The position numbers and the translations under genes are program-made. This document shows positions 12,479 through 24,219 of a DNA stretch of 64,000 nucleotides, piece after piece; positions within the stretch are counted from its first letter, which is position 1, and each line of letters opens with the position of its first letter. The notes below the pieces were generated by a model. It made no database searches. It was not told where the DNA came from and was given only the letters and a program-made list of their open reading frames with translations. The stretch lies in assembly GCA_021613535.1 (NCBI GenBank), contig CP075495.1, positions 4,402,001-4,466,000 on the forward strand, read 5' to 3'. The DNA is from Adineta vaga. Taxonomy: Eukaryota; Rotifera.

Positions 12479-13644
12479 TCAATGAAATGGATTAACCGTA
12501 TTTCTATAAATTCCTTCTTTCATTAGAAAATGAATGAATTCATCTTTCGTTACGCGTCCATCTCTACTTGTATCTAATTTTTTCATCAAGTCTTTTGCTA
12601 CAACATCTGGCGGATAATCTTGAACATGTTTGATACCTAATAATGTATACATTCCTCGTAAAACTGGTTCGATTTCATCTAATAGATATAAAGAAGTGAG
12701 AAAATTTGATCAGAAAAAGAACACGACTATTTCTACCTTCAGTTATATAACCATTTGAATCTAAATCATAACATTCAAATGCATAATCTAATCGTGATCG
12801 AAGATCACCACGTGAACATATAGCAAAACCGAGAAGAAATTCTCCAAATTCAACATAACCATTTCCATCAACATCAAATGCACGAAAAACATGATCACAA
12901 ATATTTTCTAAACGTTCGGGAGGTTCTTGACGAAGAAGACGAAATAATCGACGAAATTCAGATTTATTTAGGCGGCCATCGGGATTATCATGAAAAAATT
13001 TGTCGTGCCATGTACTAATTTCAGATTGTGTTAAACCTAATCAAGAACGAAAAGAAGTTTTTACATCTATTGATCAAGCAGATTACAGGGAGAGAGAGAG
13101 AGAAAGAGAAAAAGGTATTTGCTTTTCCTCACAGAACTGATAGAATTTAAATCAGACGACATACGTTTGAAACGGAAACAGAGGCGTATCTTGATACGTA
13201 ACTAGTATAGAATAACAATAGAAATGACTCGAATATTTGTAGTAATTTTAAAAACTAAGTTAAAAAGATACAGAAATGATTGTTAATCATGATTTCTCAA
13301 ATCCAACCGAGAATTATTATTTTCACTTCATGACAGGTGTAAAATATCAGTTTTATTAATACTGACGTCATTTTATGCCTGAGAAATAATAAACCACGTG
13401 TTCTATCTAGTCAGATGACAACTGATTTTGTTCATAGAGACAAAAAACACTAAAGTTTTATAGAATATTTATACATACCGGTTTGTGAACAAAGGAAAGT
13501 AACGTCTCGTTCGCTTAAAGCCCATTTATTTTGGTATTCATTATTATTAAATGTACTTATGTAAGGACTTACACTGTGTTGAGATCGTTTGCTACTAATT
13601 GCAGCAATACCTGTCATTGTCGGCATACTCTTCCTATTACCCAT
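12479..13644 (-). CDS. Neuronal calcium sensor-like EF-hand protein
   Basis: Member of the NCS/recoverin/hippocalcin superfamily. Three exons, from the start: 13479-13644, 12737-13036, 12479-12678. The N-terminus MGNRKS fits the N-myristoylation consensus (Gly2, Ser6). EF1 is degenerate (NPDGRLNKSEF), as usual for NCS proteins. EF2 (DVDGNGYVEFGE), EF3 (DLDSNGYITEDE) and EF4 (DTSRDGRVTKDE) keep the calcium ligands. The start is the ATG at 13644; a splice acceptor (TATTTTTAG) lies about 10 nt upstream. It probably acts as a calcium-dependent membrane switch. The exact subfamily cannot be fixed by eye. Confidence 0.85.
13037..13478 (-). other. Long first intron of the NCS-like gene
   Basis: 442 bp, far longer than the local norm. 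It contains a GA-rich run (13088-13112) and a palindromic CRE octamer TGACGTCA at 13373-13380. Confidence 0.6.
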
Positions 13645-14440
13645 GGTCACTTATCTAAAAATACTTCGAAAAAAATAAACCTTCATTTTTATACTTTGAA
13701 AACAAACAATCAAATAAGAACATTTTCTTTTCATTCTTTTCTTATCAAACAATGTAAAGAGAAAAAAAAATAATATATACTTGATCAATGTATAACTAAA
13801 TAAGTTACCTTTCTCTTTGGAGATATATATATATATATACACGTGTATATATACATATATTTGCTTTATTGCAAAGCAATTAAAAGGATTTTTCTTCGGT
13901 TTTTTCTTCCCTCTCTCTCTCTTTCTCTTTTTCTACGTGGGAAGTGTTTCTGCCTCCTACCTCTAAACGTTGTCTCTTTTTTTAATAAGGTATCCATATA
14001 AAAATCGACAGCAGGTAAAATAATAAAGATGGCAAGTTTTAACTGATGGTTTTTTTTATTATGCGCGTGCTGTTCTCTTCCCGTCAACTACATTATTTAT
14101 GTGTACACTAAAAATTTTCCCTGTGATATGTATTCAATAACTTCAAATGATTATAATCGCGCATATTTTAAAAGAACTCTTTACGTAGATGAAACGATTT
14201 TGAAGAGTAGAATGAAATCCACGAACTTTCATCACAGGTTTTTCGTGTAGTTTATCCACATTGTTGAAGATGTCGCTAATAATATGAAAGATAATATATA
14301 TTCTCTGATTGGTCAAATAAGTAGGATGCATTTTCATCTCCTTGACGAATTTATATAATCGACATCGACATCGACATCGACATCAAAGTTGTATTTATAA
14401 ATTTTTCATCGAAGAAAAAAATCTTCATAAGAAAACGAAA
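13645..14440. other. Intergenic between divergent NCS-like gene and TMEM138
   Basis: About 800 bases shared by two divergent genes, so it must hold both promoters. It carries a TA/GTATA microsatellite (13820-13860), a CT-rich run (13909-13932) and a CGACAT repeat (14359-14384). No coding sequence is supported. Confidence 0.5.
14359..14384. repeat. CGACAT short tandem repeat
   Basis: Four tandem hexamer units just upstream of the TMEM138 start. An ORF reading through it as alternating Arg-His is taken as 5' UTR, not protein. Confidence 0.8.
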
Positions 14441-15310
14441 ATGAGATCACAATTAATTGATAATCAATATCAACAACAACTTGCGACAATGATACCTGTT
14501 CGTTATCGTATTTTACTTTATTTAAATATTTTCTTAGTTCTCGTGGATTTATGTATCAATACATTTAGTGAATTTCTTGCACCAAATAATATTGGACAAT
14601 TGATTATTTTCATGTAAGTCAATGGAAAATGTAGTTTTGATGTTTAAAATCTAAATATCTTCATTGATTTTGTTTTAGTATTCAAGATATATGTATTGTA
14701 CTTTCGATTACATTGATCATTGTTATGATTTTAACTACTTATGTTGCACAAGCTGGTCTATTATGTCTTCTGTTACGAATGTTTCGTTTTTCTATTATCA
14801 TAGCTTTTATTTATCTTGCATTTTGTGCCGTTGTTCAAGGATTGATCCTTGTAAGTTGTCTCAAGATCTTCTTTTGTTTTTTGATTGAAATATGAATCTA
14901 ATTTATTCATAGAGTGTGACTAGGTAACTCTAGATTGAGTGAAAGTGCTTTTGCAAAACCGCAAGTATTAGCCTTTTATGTTATTCAACGTACATGTAGG
15001 AAATAGATGTTATGCTTTTTTCATAATTTTTGATGGTTTTCTTGTTGAATTCTAGTTTCAGTATTGTACTATTACGGAATGAAACGTGCTGCTTATCGTT
15101 TAAGTGATCCTCATTTTTATCAATCATCAAAATGGTTACAGAATCTCTGGTATAATCAATCAAACTTTATCCTATTGAAATTTCTCTTTTGTCATATTAT
15201 TTTTCAGGGAAAAACGTCGTATGGCTGCTACAGGTGCTACCATGCATGTTTCTTCCGCTGTTGGAGCTATGCCAGCTACTACACGATGTGTTTGTTGTAC
15301 GATATTGTAG
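14441..15310 (+). CDS. TMEM138: TMEM138 homologue (ciliary transition-zone membrane protein)
   Basis: Four-helix membrane protein of the ciliary transition zone; human TMEM138 is a Joubert syndrome gene. Hallmarks: NTFSEFLAPNNIGQLIIF then IQDICIVLSITLI, AGLLCLLLRMFRFSIII, and the best-conserved YYYGMKRAAYRLSDPHFYQ, which matches the human YKRTAVRLGDPHFYQ block. Exons 14441-14613, 14679-14854, 14924-14995, 15056-15149 and 15208-15310 give an open frame. The more consensus donor at 14851 (GTAAGT) with acceptor 14912 would break the frame, so a weaker donor 4 nt downstream (14855) and acceptor 14923 are preferred. The tail is about 30 residues longer than in human and cysteine-containing. Confidence 0.85.
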
Positions 15311-15657
15311 AATGAGTTTTGTTTTTGATATTATTTCTAATCCGTCCATGAATGCTTTGTTTCTCTGTTTGTTTGTTTATGATGTTCTCTCAACGTTTTT
15401 ATCTCGGATATATCAGATTTGTGTGTATGGTGTAGCTGTAACAAATTTTTTATTGATTAATATAAATAGCTGACGAAACTTCATGGTTATTGATTGATTG
15501 AAATAGAACAGTAAAGAGAGTAAAGAGAAACAAAAAAAAACCTTACAGAAACGTGAATCAGAGTAAATATACGACGTAAATCGATATAGATGAGCGAGTA
15601 TACTTACTTGCTCATGCGAGGTCGCTTTTCTCCTCTGTTTTAGATTTTATTGATTAT
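15311..15657. other. Intergenic, TMEM138 to GBA2
   Basis: 347 bases; nothing coding seen. It ends with a pyrimidine tract and acceptor, CTCCTCTGTTTTAG, finishing at 15643. Confidence 0.5.
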
Positions 15658-18600
15658 ATGTCAACATCAAATCTCGATAAATTAATACCAACAAAACATG
15701 GTTGGCACGTAGGTTTTGATAAGGAATTTGATGCTAGATGGAAACCATTTGGACGACCAAGAGCAAAACAATTAATTGAATATGTACCATTATTTATGAG
15801 GTATGTTGAATAGATTTCAAACGAAGAAAAAGATTTTTGTAAGAAGTTTCTAGATATCTTCGAGTATGGTACAAATTAAAACGAGCTAAGCGACGAGCAC
15901 ATATGGATTTTCTAAATCCGATACCACTAAAACAAATCTATGGTAAATGAAAATCAGAAGAAAAATAATCACATTGAATTATATTTCTTGTTGTTTAGGT
16001 GCACCTATTGGAGGCCTAGGCTGTGGTACAATTGGTCGAGGTTTTCGAGGAGAATTCTGTCGTTATCAACTTGTACCTGGTCTCTATGAATTTCATACTG
16101 TTGAAGCCAATACTGTTCGTATAAGAAATGTTTTTCTCAAAAAAAATAATTATTTAATTTTCTCTTTCATATCAATTAGTTTACAGTTTGTATTCGTCGT
16201 CGAAATACAACAAGTTATTGTCAAGTATTAACACCACATCGTTTTAGAAAGAAAGGTTTACGTTCATGGAATACTGCATTTCCATCGGAAAATGGTCGAT
16301 ATCAAGCTTTATATCCACAATCATGGACAACATACGATTTACCTGGTCAACATGTTCGATTATTGTGCAAACAATTATCACCGGTGATTCCACATAATTA
16401 TAAAGTACATCAAGAAACAGGAACTAATTGAAAGAATTAGCCTATATCCTTTCTTTTTCGTTTAGGATTCTTCATTACCGGTGGCCTCGTTTGTTTGGTA
16501 TATTGAAAATTTAAATGATGAACCTGTCGAAGTTAGTTTAATGTTTACATGGCAAGCTGGTTCAGGTATTGAATATCTTCTTTAATATTTTCCAATTCAT
16601 ATTTATTTGGTAGCTTCAAATGAATTCGTATGTCGAGATATTTCACATCAATCAATCGATGCTTCCGAAGATAATGTTTCAGCTACTGGTGTATCAATTA
16701 AACAAGTATTACGTGACATGAATCTTGAATATTGTATTATGGGGAAAAAAGAGGTTTGTGATGATTAATGATGGAAAATGATATGAAAAAAATCTGACAT
16801 ATTCGCTATTCTGTGGATATTTTAGTCTGATAATATAATTACTACGCGAACAAATTTTAATGTTGATTCAGAATCGGCTGGACGTGAAGTATGGCTCGAT
16901 CTAACTAATGTTGGTCGATTATCAGGTAGGATTATAGAAATCATTTTTTACTTTGATTCTTTTCATTGTGATGAAATATTTATATGTCATTATTAGATCT
17001 AAATACTGCTCAATCAACAACTCTTCATTCTGCTAGTTGTGTCTGTATAACTACAACTGTTGCACCAAAATCTATCAAAACATCTGAATTTGTTCTTGCT
17101 TGGCATATGCCACAAATAAAATTCGGTCTTGGACAAAAAATATATTCGAAGTTCGTACTTTATTTCTCATAGAACTTTCTACTGAATTTGACGTACTTTT
17201 TCAGATGGTATACAAAATGGTTTGATAAAACAACACTCAGTGGATCCACTCTTTGCATTTATACAATGAAACATCGGACAAAATGGGAAGAAGATATTAT
17301 GAAATGGCAACAACCGATTTTAGATGATCAGTAAAGAAAATTGCCGATAATTATATTGAAAAATAATTTTATTCATTCAGATCATTACCAGAATGGTATA
17401 AAAGTGCCATATTTAACGAATCATATTTCATTGCTGATGGTGGAACAATTTGGTTGGATGTTAGTGATGATCATACTTTACCTGAACATATCAGAAAATG
17501 GGGTCGATTTGGTTATTTAGAGGGTAAATAATCATATCTGTGTTATTGTTGTTGTTTTTTAACTAGGAATTATTTAGGTCATGAATATCGGATGGTCAAT
17601 ACATATGATGTTCATTTTTATGCATCATTTGCATTAATCCAATTATGGCCAGAATTAGAATTGAGTATTCAATATGATTTTGGTTCGTACATTTTCTCTC
17701 AAATCATCCAAAATAATATATTGATCTATTTGCGTTAGCTAATACAATAACTTATGAGAAACTTGAATCCGTGTTTACTTATATCATGGACGAGCATCAC
17801 ATTGGAAAACATTACATTCTGTTCCTCATGATCTCGGTGATCCAGGTACAACGAAAATAATCTTCTCAAACTTTTATTATTCATATTTATTTAGATGAAG
17901 AACCATGGTTACTAATTAATGCATATATATCTCATGATACAGCAGATTGGAAAGATTTAGGTTTGAAATATTTACTTCAAGTCTACCGTGATTATATTTA
18001 TACGAAAAACAAAGCATTTCTAACTCATGTATGGCCATCAATAAAAGTAAATAAAAAGATTTCCTACAAATACTTCGTTTAATTAAATTTGTTTTCCATA
18101 TGAAGTTCGTCACCGATCGTGTTAGAACACAAGATATTGATGGTGATGGATTAGTTGATAATGGTGGATTTGCTGATCAAACATATGATGCTTGGACAGT
18201 GGTTGGAGCTAGGTAAAACATTTAATTACATATCGTTCTCAATGAGTATCTCTTGTTTCATGTTCAGTGCATATTGTGGTGGTCTTCATGTAGCTGCTCT
18301 TCGTGCTTGTGTTGAAATGGCACGCATCATGGAAGATACAAGTGCTGTACGTGAATATGAAGAATGGCTTGAATTAGCAAAAAAATCTTATTCAGAAAAA
18401 TTATGGAATGGAAAATATTATAATTATGATTCCAGTGCATCACGTCATCATGATAGTATTATGTCTGATCAGTTAGCTGGATTTTGGTATTTGCGTTTAT
18501 CTGGTCATAAATATGAAGTAAATTTTAGTTTTAAATCAAAAGTAAAAATATTTCGTTTTATTATATATTGGAAGGATTTTGAAAAAGAACGAGTCGATAG

Positions 18601-19137
18601 CGTACTAAATACAGTGTTCAATATGAATGTCATGACATTTGGTGGCGGCAAATTGGGTGCTGTTAATGGAATGACTAGTTCAGGACAAGTGGAAATTGTT
18701 AGTATGCAATCGGAAGAAATATGGACTGGAGTTACGTATGGATTATCATCGACAATGATTATGGAAGTAATGATTTCTAGCAAAAATATCTAAGCATATT
18801 AAATTCTCCTATAAAAATACTTTCGTATATGTCTTTTATAGAATCTCAAAACTCAAGCATTTCTTACATCTGAAGGAATATATAATACATGCTACAATGA
18901 AGCTGGATTAGCATTTCAAACACCTGAAGCATTGAAGCGTGATTGTCGATTTCGATCGGTAAATATTTCTTCTTAGAAAACATATGTACTAGGTAAAATC
19001 CTTTTCATTCTCTAAACTTTAGGTTGGATACATGCGTGCATTATGTATCTGGTCAATTCAAAAAGCACTTGAACTATCTCGTCTAGAAGAAAGTACAACA
19101 CATACGAATACAGATGATCAAAAATAGTATAATTTTT
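15658..19137 (+). CDS. GBA2: Non-lysosomal glucosylceramidase GBA2, with a probable frameshift
   Basis: GH116 enzyme hydrolysing glucosylceramide at the ER/Golgi membrane. About 18 short exons from 15658 to 19137. Landmarks in order: [31 protein letters not shown] (the Glu is the family nucleophile), [45 protein letters not shown] (the Asp is the general acid/base), YCGGL, GAVNGM and AFQTPEA. The catalytic residues are present. In the exon starting 17739 the expected residues run in one frame up to about 17770 (ITYEKLES) and in another after it ([19 protein letters not shown]). One base seems missing there. Using AG at 17793-17794 as acceptor would keep the frame but drop about 20 conserved residues. 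Confidence 0.92.
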
Positions 19138-19526
19138 TGTGATAATTTATCTACCGAGCTAAGTTATTGTGTGTGTGAATCCAACAATGTTTCTTTCATT
19201 TTTATTTCGTCATTTTCATCATCGTTCGTAGAAAAGAAAAGACACATTATTCTTTCAATATCTTCTGTAACATTCCACTCTGTGTGTTAGTTGATTTCTT
19301 TTACTTTTCATTGTATTCTTGTATTTAATTTATTTATTGCTATATTTTATGCTAATCTTGCCTTTATTTTAATAATCAAAATAAAAAAAACAATTTTATC
19401 TTTTCTTGTCTAAATCAAATTCATTTCAAATCACAAAACTTGCACGATAATAAGAAAATCTTTAATCGAGAAAAATTCGCGCGTAGAAGAAAACAAACGT
19501 AGTTTTCATAGAAAAAAAATCGAACA
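19138..19526. other. Intergenic, GBA2 3' region
   Basis: 389 bases, T-rich. An AAAATAAAA stretch near 19378 may be the polyadenylation region. No gene seen. Confidence 0.45.
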
Positions 19527-21155
19527 ATGAAGACCTCACGTGATACAAATAATAACAATAGTTCAAAAACTCAAGCGCATTTTTCTTCAAATTCCTCTCG
19601 ACAAAATTCAGTAACAACAGATGGAATATCATCATCATCTCACAATTGTCATTCACAACAAACTCTCTGGCGCAATAATATCGGTATAAATATTAAACAT
19701 CAGGTTAAGTTAACATAAACAAATAAAAATCTATCTTTTAGAACAGTCATGCATAAATTCGAATACACAACTGCAAAAATCTTCAACACAAAACAACAAT
19801 ACTAAACCAACTTCAGTTTCATCATCATTGAATCCATTTGCATCTGTATTTCATGTTGATACAAATCAACTATCATCGCTCATTCAATCCTATCTATCAA
19901 AATGTAATGGAAATCAACTTCCTCAAATGGATCCAACGAATCCTTTATTCTATTTACAATTCATCAATACAAATACGATGCTGATGCAACAATTATCTAC
20001 ACACTACGATTCAATAAAACATATACAAAATCCCACTTTTATCGATAACCAACCGACATCAAATTCGAATGTTGATTCATCAAATGAAACAATGACTATA
20101 GGAGTACAATCTTCGATTTTACAAGCAGATTCAAATATGTTTGTACCGAAAACACGTCCAATGAGTCAAGATGAAATAGTAGAACATACACGATTAGTTT
20201 ATCAACGAGCTTTACAACGAAATCAATTACAGCAGAATAATGATGTCATGAAACATTTCTATGAAACATTACATACCACTAAAGTAGCACAAGAATCTTC
20301 ATCAATAACATCAACAAATCATCAAGAAGTACCAAGTGTTCCTAATGTTAGCAATATCGGTATGATATATTCTATCGAAACATTTCATAAAACTAATATT
20401 CTCTTTCAGCATCCATTGGTACGTTTGATGTGATTAATACAATGATTCGATCCTTACCATCATCATGTATTTTAAATCAAGAATCAAATATCAATGAAGC
20501 ATTATCATCCATTTCACTTCTTTCAGCTGATGATACAAAAATACTAAGTAATACAAGTTCAATACTTGATCCTGGTGCACCAATATTTATTCCACGTCAG
20601 AGTCGTTTTAAATCAGATAACGATAATGATACAGTATAGCATTTTGTTTTCAATACATTGTTTCCTTTTCTTCAAAATTTATATTCTAGTCATCATCATC
20701 ATCCGATTCTGATGTTAACGATTTTCAGTATATTGATCAATTTCTCGAAGAATTCTATAATACAAATAATGAACATGATAATCATATCATTCTTCGAAAA
20801 TGTTCATCATCGGAAACAATACCGAATAAATATCTTATCAATCATAAGTTACATGGACAAGGTGATGTTCTTGATGAATCAATTCAACATTCCTTATCAA
20901 CAACGATAGAAAAACAAGATTGTCAATATTCAATTTGTGATTTACTTAATCGGTATAAAAACAAATTTTTGCTCATAAAAATAATATTTTTTTGTCGTGT
21001 ATAATAGATATCGGAATCCTCGTTCTCATTTAGTTTTACCTGAATGGTCACGTTTATCATTAATACTTCCAAATGTTTGTTCCATGGTGCTCATAAATAT
21101 AAAATCAAACGATATTTTGCCTATCGTCGTCGATTATACGAAGATGAAAATGTAA
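19527..21155 (+). CDS. Unrecognised Ser/Asn/Gln-rich protein
   Basis: I do not recognise a family. Exons: 19527-19683, 19742-20359, 20410-20633, 20690-20952, 21008-21155. The protein is low-complexity, rich in Ser, Thr, Asn and Gln, with one more ordered helical stretch, RPMSQDEIVEHTRLVYQRAL, and an acidic part EEFYNTNNEHDN after a run of serines. Such composition suggests an RNP or regulatory scaffold; it faintly recalls 4E-T-like proteins, but I do not rely on that. In the last exon the main frame stops at 21153-21155. An overlapping frame stays open to 21193 and encodes a basic, codon-typical stretch (KYKIKRYFAYRRRLYEDEN), so the C-terminus is uncertain. Confidence 0.6.
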
Positions 21156-21293
21156 CGAAAGATCTCGATAATACAATTTCTATTCAAGGATAAAACAAAT
21201 CTCGATATATACATATGAATATCTGTTTTTATTTGAAATCTGTTTAATGAAAATAAGCATATGACTCAATTGAAAAAATAAACAAAATTTAAT

Positions 21294-23548
21294 TCACTGA
21301 AGAACACAGACGGAGCTCCTAGGCATAGCTGTTCGACGTTTACCATTGTGACGTAAGCCTACACCAAGCGAATGATGTCGTTCACGTTGCTTACAACCTA
21401 TTGAATGCAAAAGAAAACGATATCATAAGAGAAATTCATGGGAATTAAATCATGTAATCACATACCACGTTTGTAAACTTCATGATTGAATTTTCCGTAT
21501 GAAAGATTTCCTCTAGAAATGATTGATATAATTAAGTAATTGAAGATTAATGAACATACGTATGTGAACCGGGTTTAAGTTTTACTCGAAAATGAGCTAG
21601 AACAGGTTTGTGATCTGAATGTTTGACGCCTTCAACTGATTTATATTGTGTACATTCAATTGGTGATGTTGGTTTATCACGATAAAGAATACGATCCTAA
21701 ACAAATGAAAAAAGATTAGTCAAGCTGAGAATGTATTCATCACTCAACTGAAAATCTCAAGCCCACAAAGAATTTTTCGATACAAAATTATTATGAAAAA
21801 TAGCCTCTGAATAAAATCACACATTGTTAGTAAAGTTTTAGCAATATACTTTGCCACTATTTTCTTTTCATACTGTCAAATCTACTATGAAGCAAATAAA
21901 CGAAGAAATAGTTTATTCATATTTTGTTCTTCGTAGATTACGATTGAAATTCCAATCTTACCGTATATGAAGGTGTTCTATGTTTAGCATATGTATCATC
22001 ATATCGTAAATCGTATTTATATGTTGGCGGAAAATCAATATCAGCTTCTTTGAAATGTGTATACAGATCATCTAAATAATCGAAAAGAAAAAAGCAATAA
22101 CAAGATGAAATGAGTATTTTGAAATGGTTTTAGTTTACCAGTATTTTTATGAGCCAAACGAAATTCATCTTTAAGTAAAATTGCATGATAATTCTTTTCT
22201 TTACATTGATCTAACACTTCTTCATGCGTCATATTTATACGAAAATTCATATCGCCAGCCCAAAGAACAAAATCACATGATTTCGTTATATCTACAACAC
22301 AATTTAGACATAGATCCAACGAGCTAAGAAAGGAAATTTTCAATTGACCTGTATTTGTATACGCATTCGATTCAATGGACGATGATGTTTCAAGATTTTG
22401 TGATATGTTTGTTGCTACCAATGCTGTTATACGTTTAGCAGGCATGACAGTTCTTTGAATGAATTCATGTGGAATTGATAATTTTGTTGTTGTATTATAA
22501 AAATTTGATCGTCTATTTATACAACCTTCACCACCATGACCAGCTATATAAAGATAAACTGATGCTAAAATTTCATTTTTCTTTTCCAATCAATCAAACC
22601 TTCAAAATGTGAATTAATAAACATAAACGATGATCCGAATAGATTGAATGTAATTGCTAATGAACCTTTTGTACGAACAGGACCAACTGCTCGAAATTTA
22701 ATGATATCTTCTTCGGGTTCTAGATAGAAAAACCAAAGAAATCTAAAATATCTTCATCAAATTTAATATACCAGTACAAAACCAGATTAAATCTCGTCGT
22801 AAAAATATACATAATGATAATGTTCCAAAATGAATTGAATGAAAGAGAACATGTGTTGGTCCAATAACTTCTTGAAGTAAGATTTCCCAATCAATTCTAA
22901 AAGACATATGTCAATTATGATGACGATCACAACAATAGCATAGGTTAATTTCTATGTACCTTTTCTTTGCAACAGACATTTCTTGTGTACCAACAATAAT
23001 AAGATCAGAAACATAATCAATAAACGTTGGTAATAATATATCCGACATATCATCAAGCATTCGTTCTTTTGGTTGAGCTGTTTGACGAGCTGTTGGAGTA
23101 TAATTTTGCTCATATAATTTCGATGCTTCACCAGTATTCCACGTAACCATCATTATAGTCAATGCACGTCCATTAGGAAAATATGAATTAATATCATTTG
23201 CTGTAGTTTCTGGCAATTGTCTCGCGGTTCCAACAAGAAAATTTCTAAGAAAAAATTGTTAAACTTAATTGTGAATATTAAATGTTTTTTTTTTACCTCT
23301 TTCGAGCATCGTTCGTTGATAATAAATGACTCGTATTGACAAGTGCTTGAATAATTGATACACTACTGCGACGATATATGTTGTGGATTTTCATCAGTTG
23401 ATTTCTCTTGCGTAGTGGTTTCATACAATGGAATACTATTCATAAGCGCAGTGATAGTGTTATTTGATTGATGTTCAACAGATATCACCGGTTCACTGAC
23501 AGAACTTCGATGACTGGACGGTGAACTATGTTCGCTCTGATCTGTCAT
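21294..23548 (-). CDS. INPP5E: INPP5E-type phosphoinositide 5-phosphatase
   Basis: Removes the 5-phosphate from PI(4,5)P2 and PI(3,4,5)P3; in animals it keeps the ciliary membrane rich in PI4P. Twelve exons from 23427-23548 down to 21294-21397. Catalytic signatures in order: VTWNTGE, LIIVGTQE, RRDLIWFC, GDMNFR, RTPSYTDRILYRD and SDHKPVLAHF. The protein ends SSVCVLQ, a CaaX box that would allow prenylation, as in human INPP5E. The Pro-rich N-terminal region of the human protein is replaced by a short Ser-rich one. An intron at 22292-22348 (57 nt) has no stop in frame and would go unnoticed without the family alignment. INPP5E is preferred to other 5-phosphatases because of RRDLIWFC plus the CaaX end. 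Confidence 0.9.
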
Positions 23549-24219
23549 TATTCGTTAGATAGACGAATAAAAGAGAATAGAATAACTCTTTCGTAATTTA
23601 GGATTTCTTATTTTCATTAAATACGTTTTAGATATCCGGAAAAATTAACGCTATCAACCTATCATTGTATTTTGTTTTTCTTCTTTTAATTTAACTCAAT
23701 TAATACAATTAGTCATGAAGCAATGCGTTACTATAGTAACTTAACATTATCAATATTTAGAAAATTATAAAATTAAAGTTTTTCTTTCAAATTAATTGTC
23801 TGATAAATGTAATTTCATCTCGAACAAGCGAATTAATAGATATATAATTATTTATCGATGATCTACAGCGTCCTCTATCTATATTTAAATTGTGTAGAAT
23901 CTAAAACTAACTAGCAGTATAGTATAGTACAGATCCGTGAAAGAATGTCTATTCTTGATTGATTAATATTTTTGCTTTTTTTTCCTCAATGTAATGTTAA
24001 CGATGTTTATATTTCTACAAGGTTGTACAACATTCTTTTCTTCGAATTCTAGTTAGACACAAACAAACAGACACACACACACACACACCAGATCGATTGG
24101 ACAGTTCTATTTTTATAAGAAACAATTTGTTTTCAGATTTATTGTAAGAAAACAAGCTTCCATAAAAAACAAACAAATTTTATTTTAATAATTCATATAC
24201 AAAAATATATAGATGTATA
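23549..24219. other. Intergenic, INPP5E upstream region
   Basis: About 670 bases, AT-rich. It holds a CA dinucleotide run (24069-24088). No gene supported. Confidence 0.5.

Noticed and set aside
14913-14934. Frameshift in TMEM138
   Set aside because: An alternative donor/acceptor pair (14855/14923) gives an open, homologous frame, so no indel is needed.
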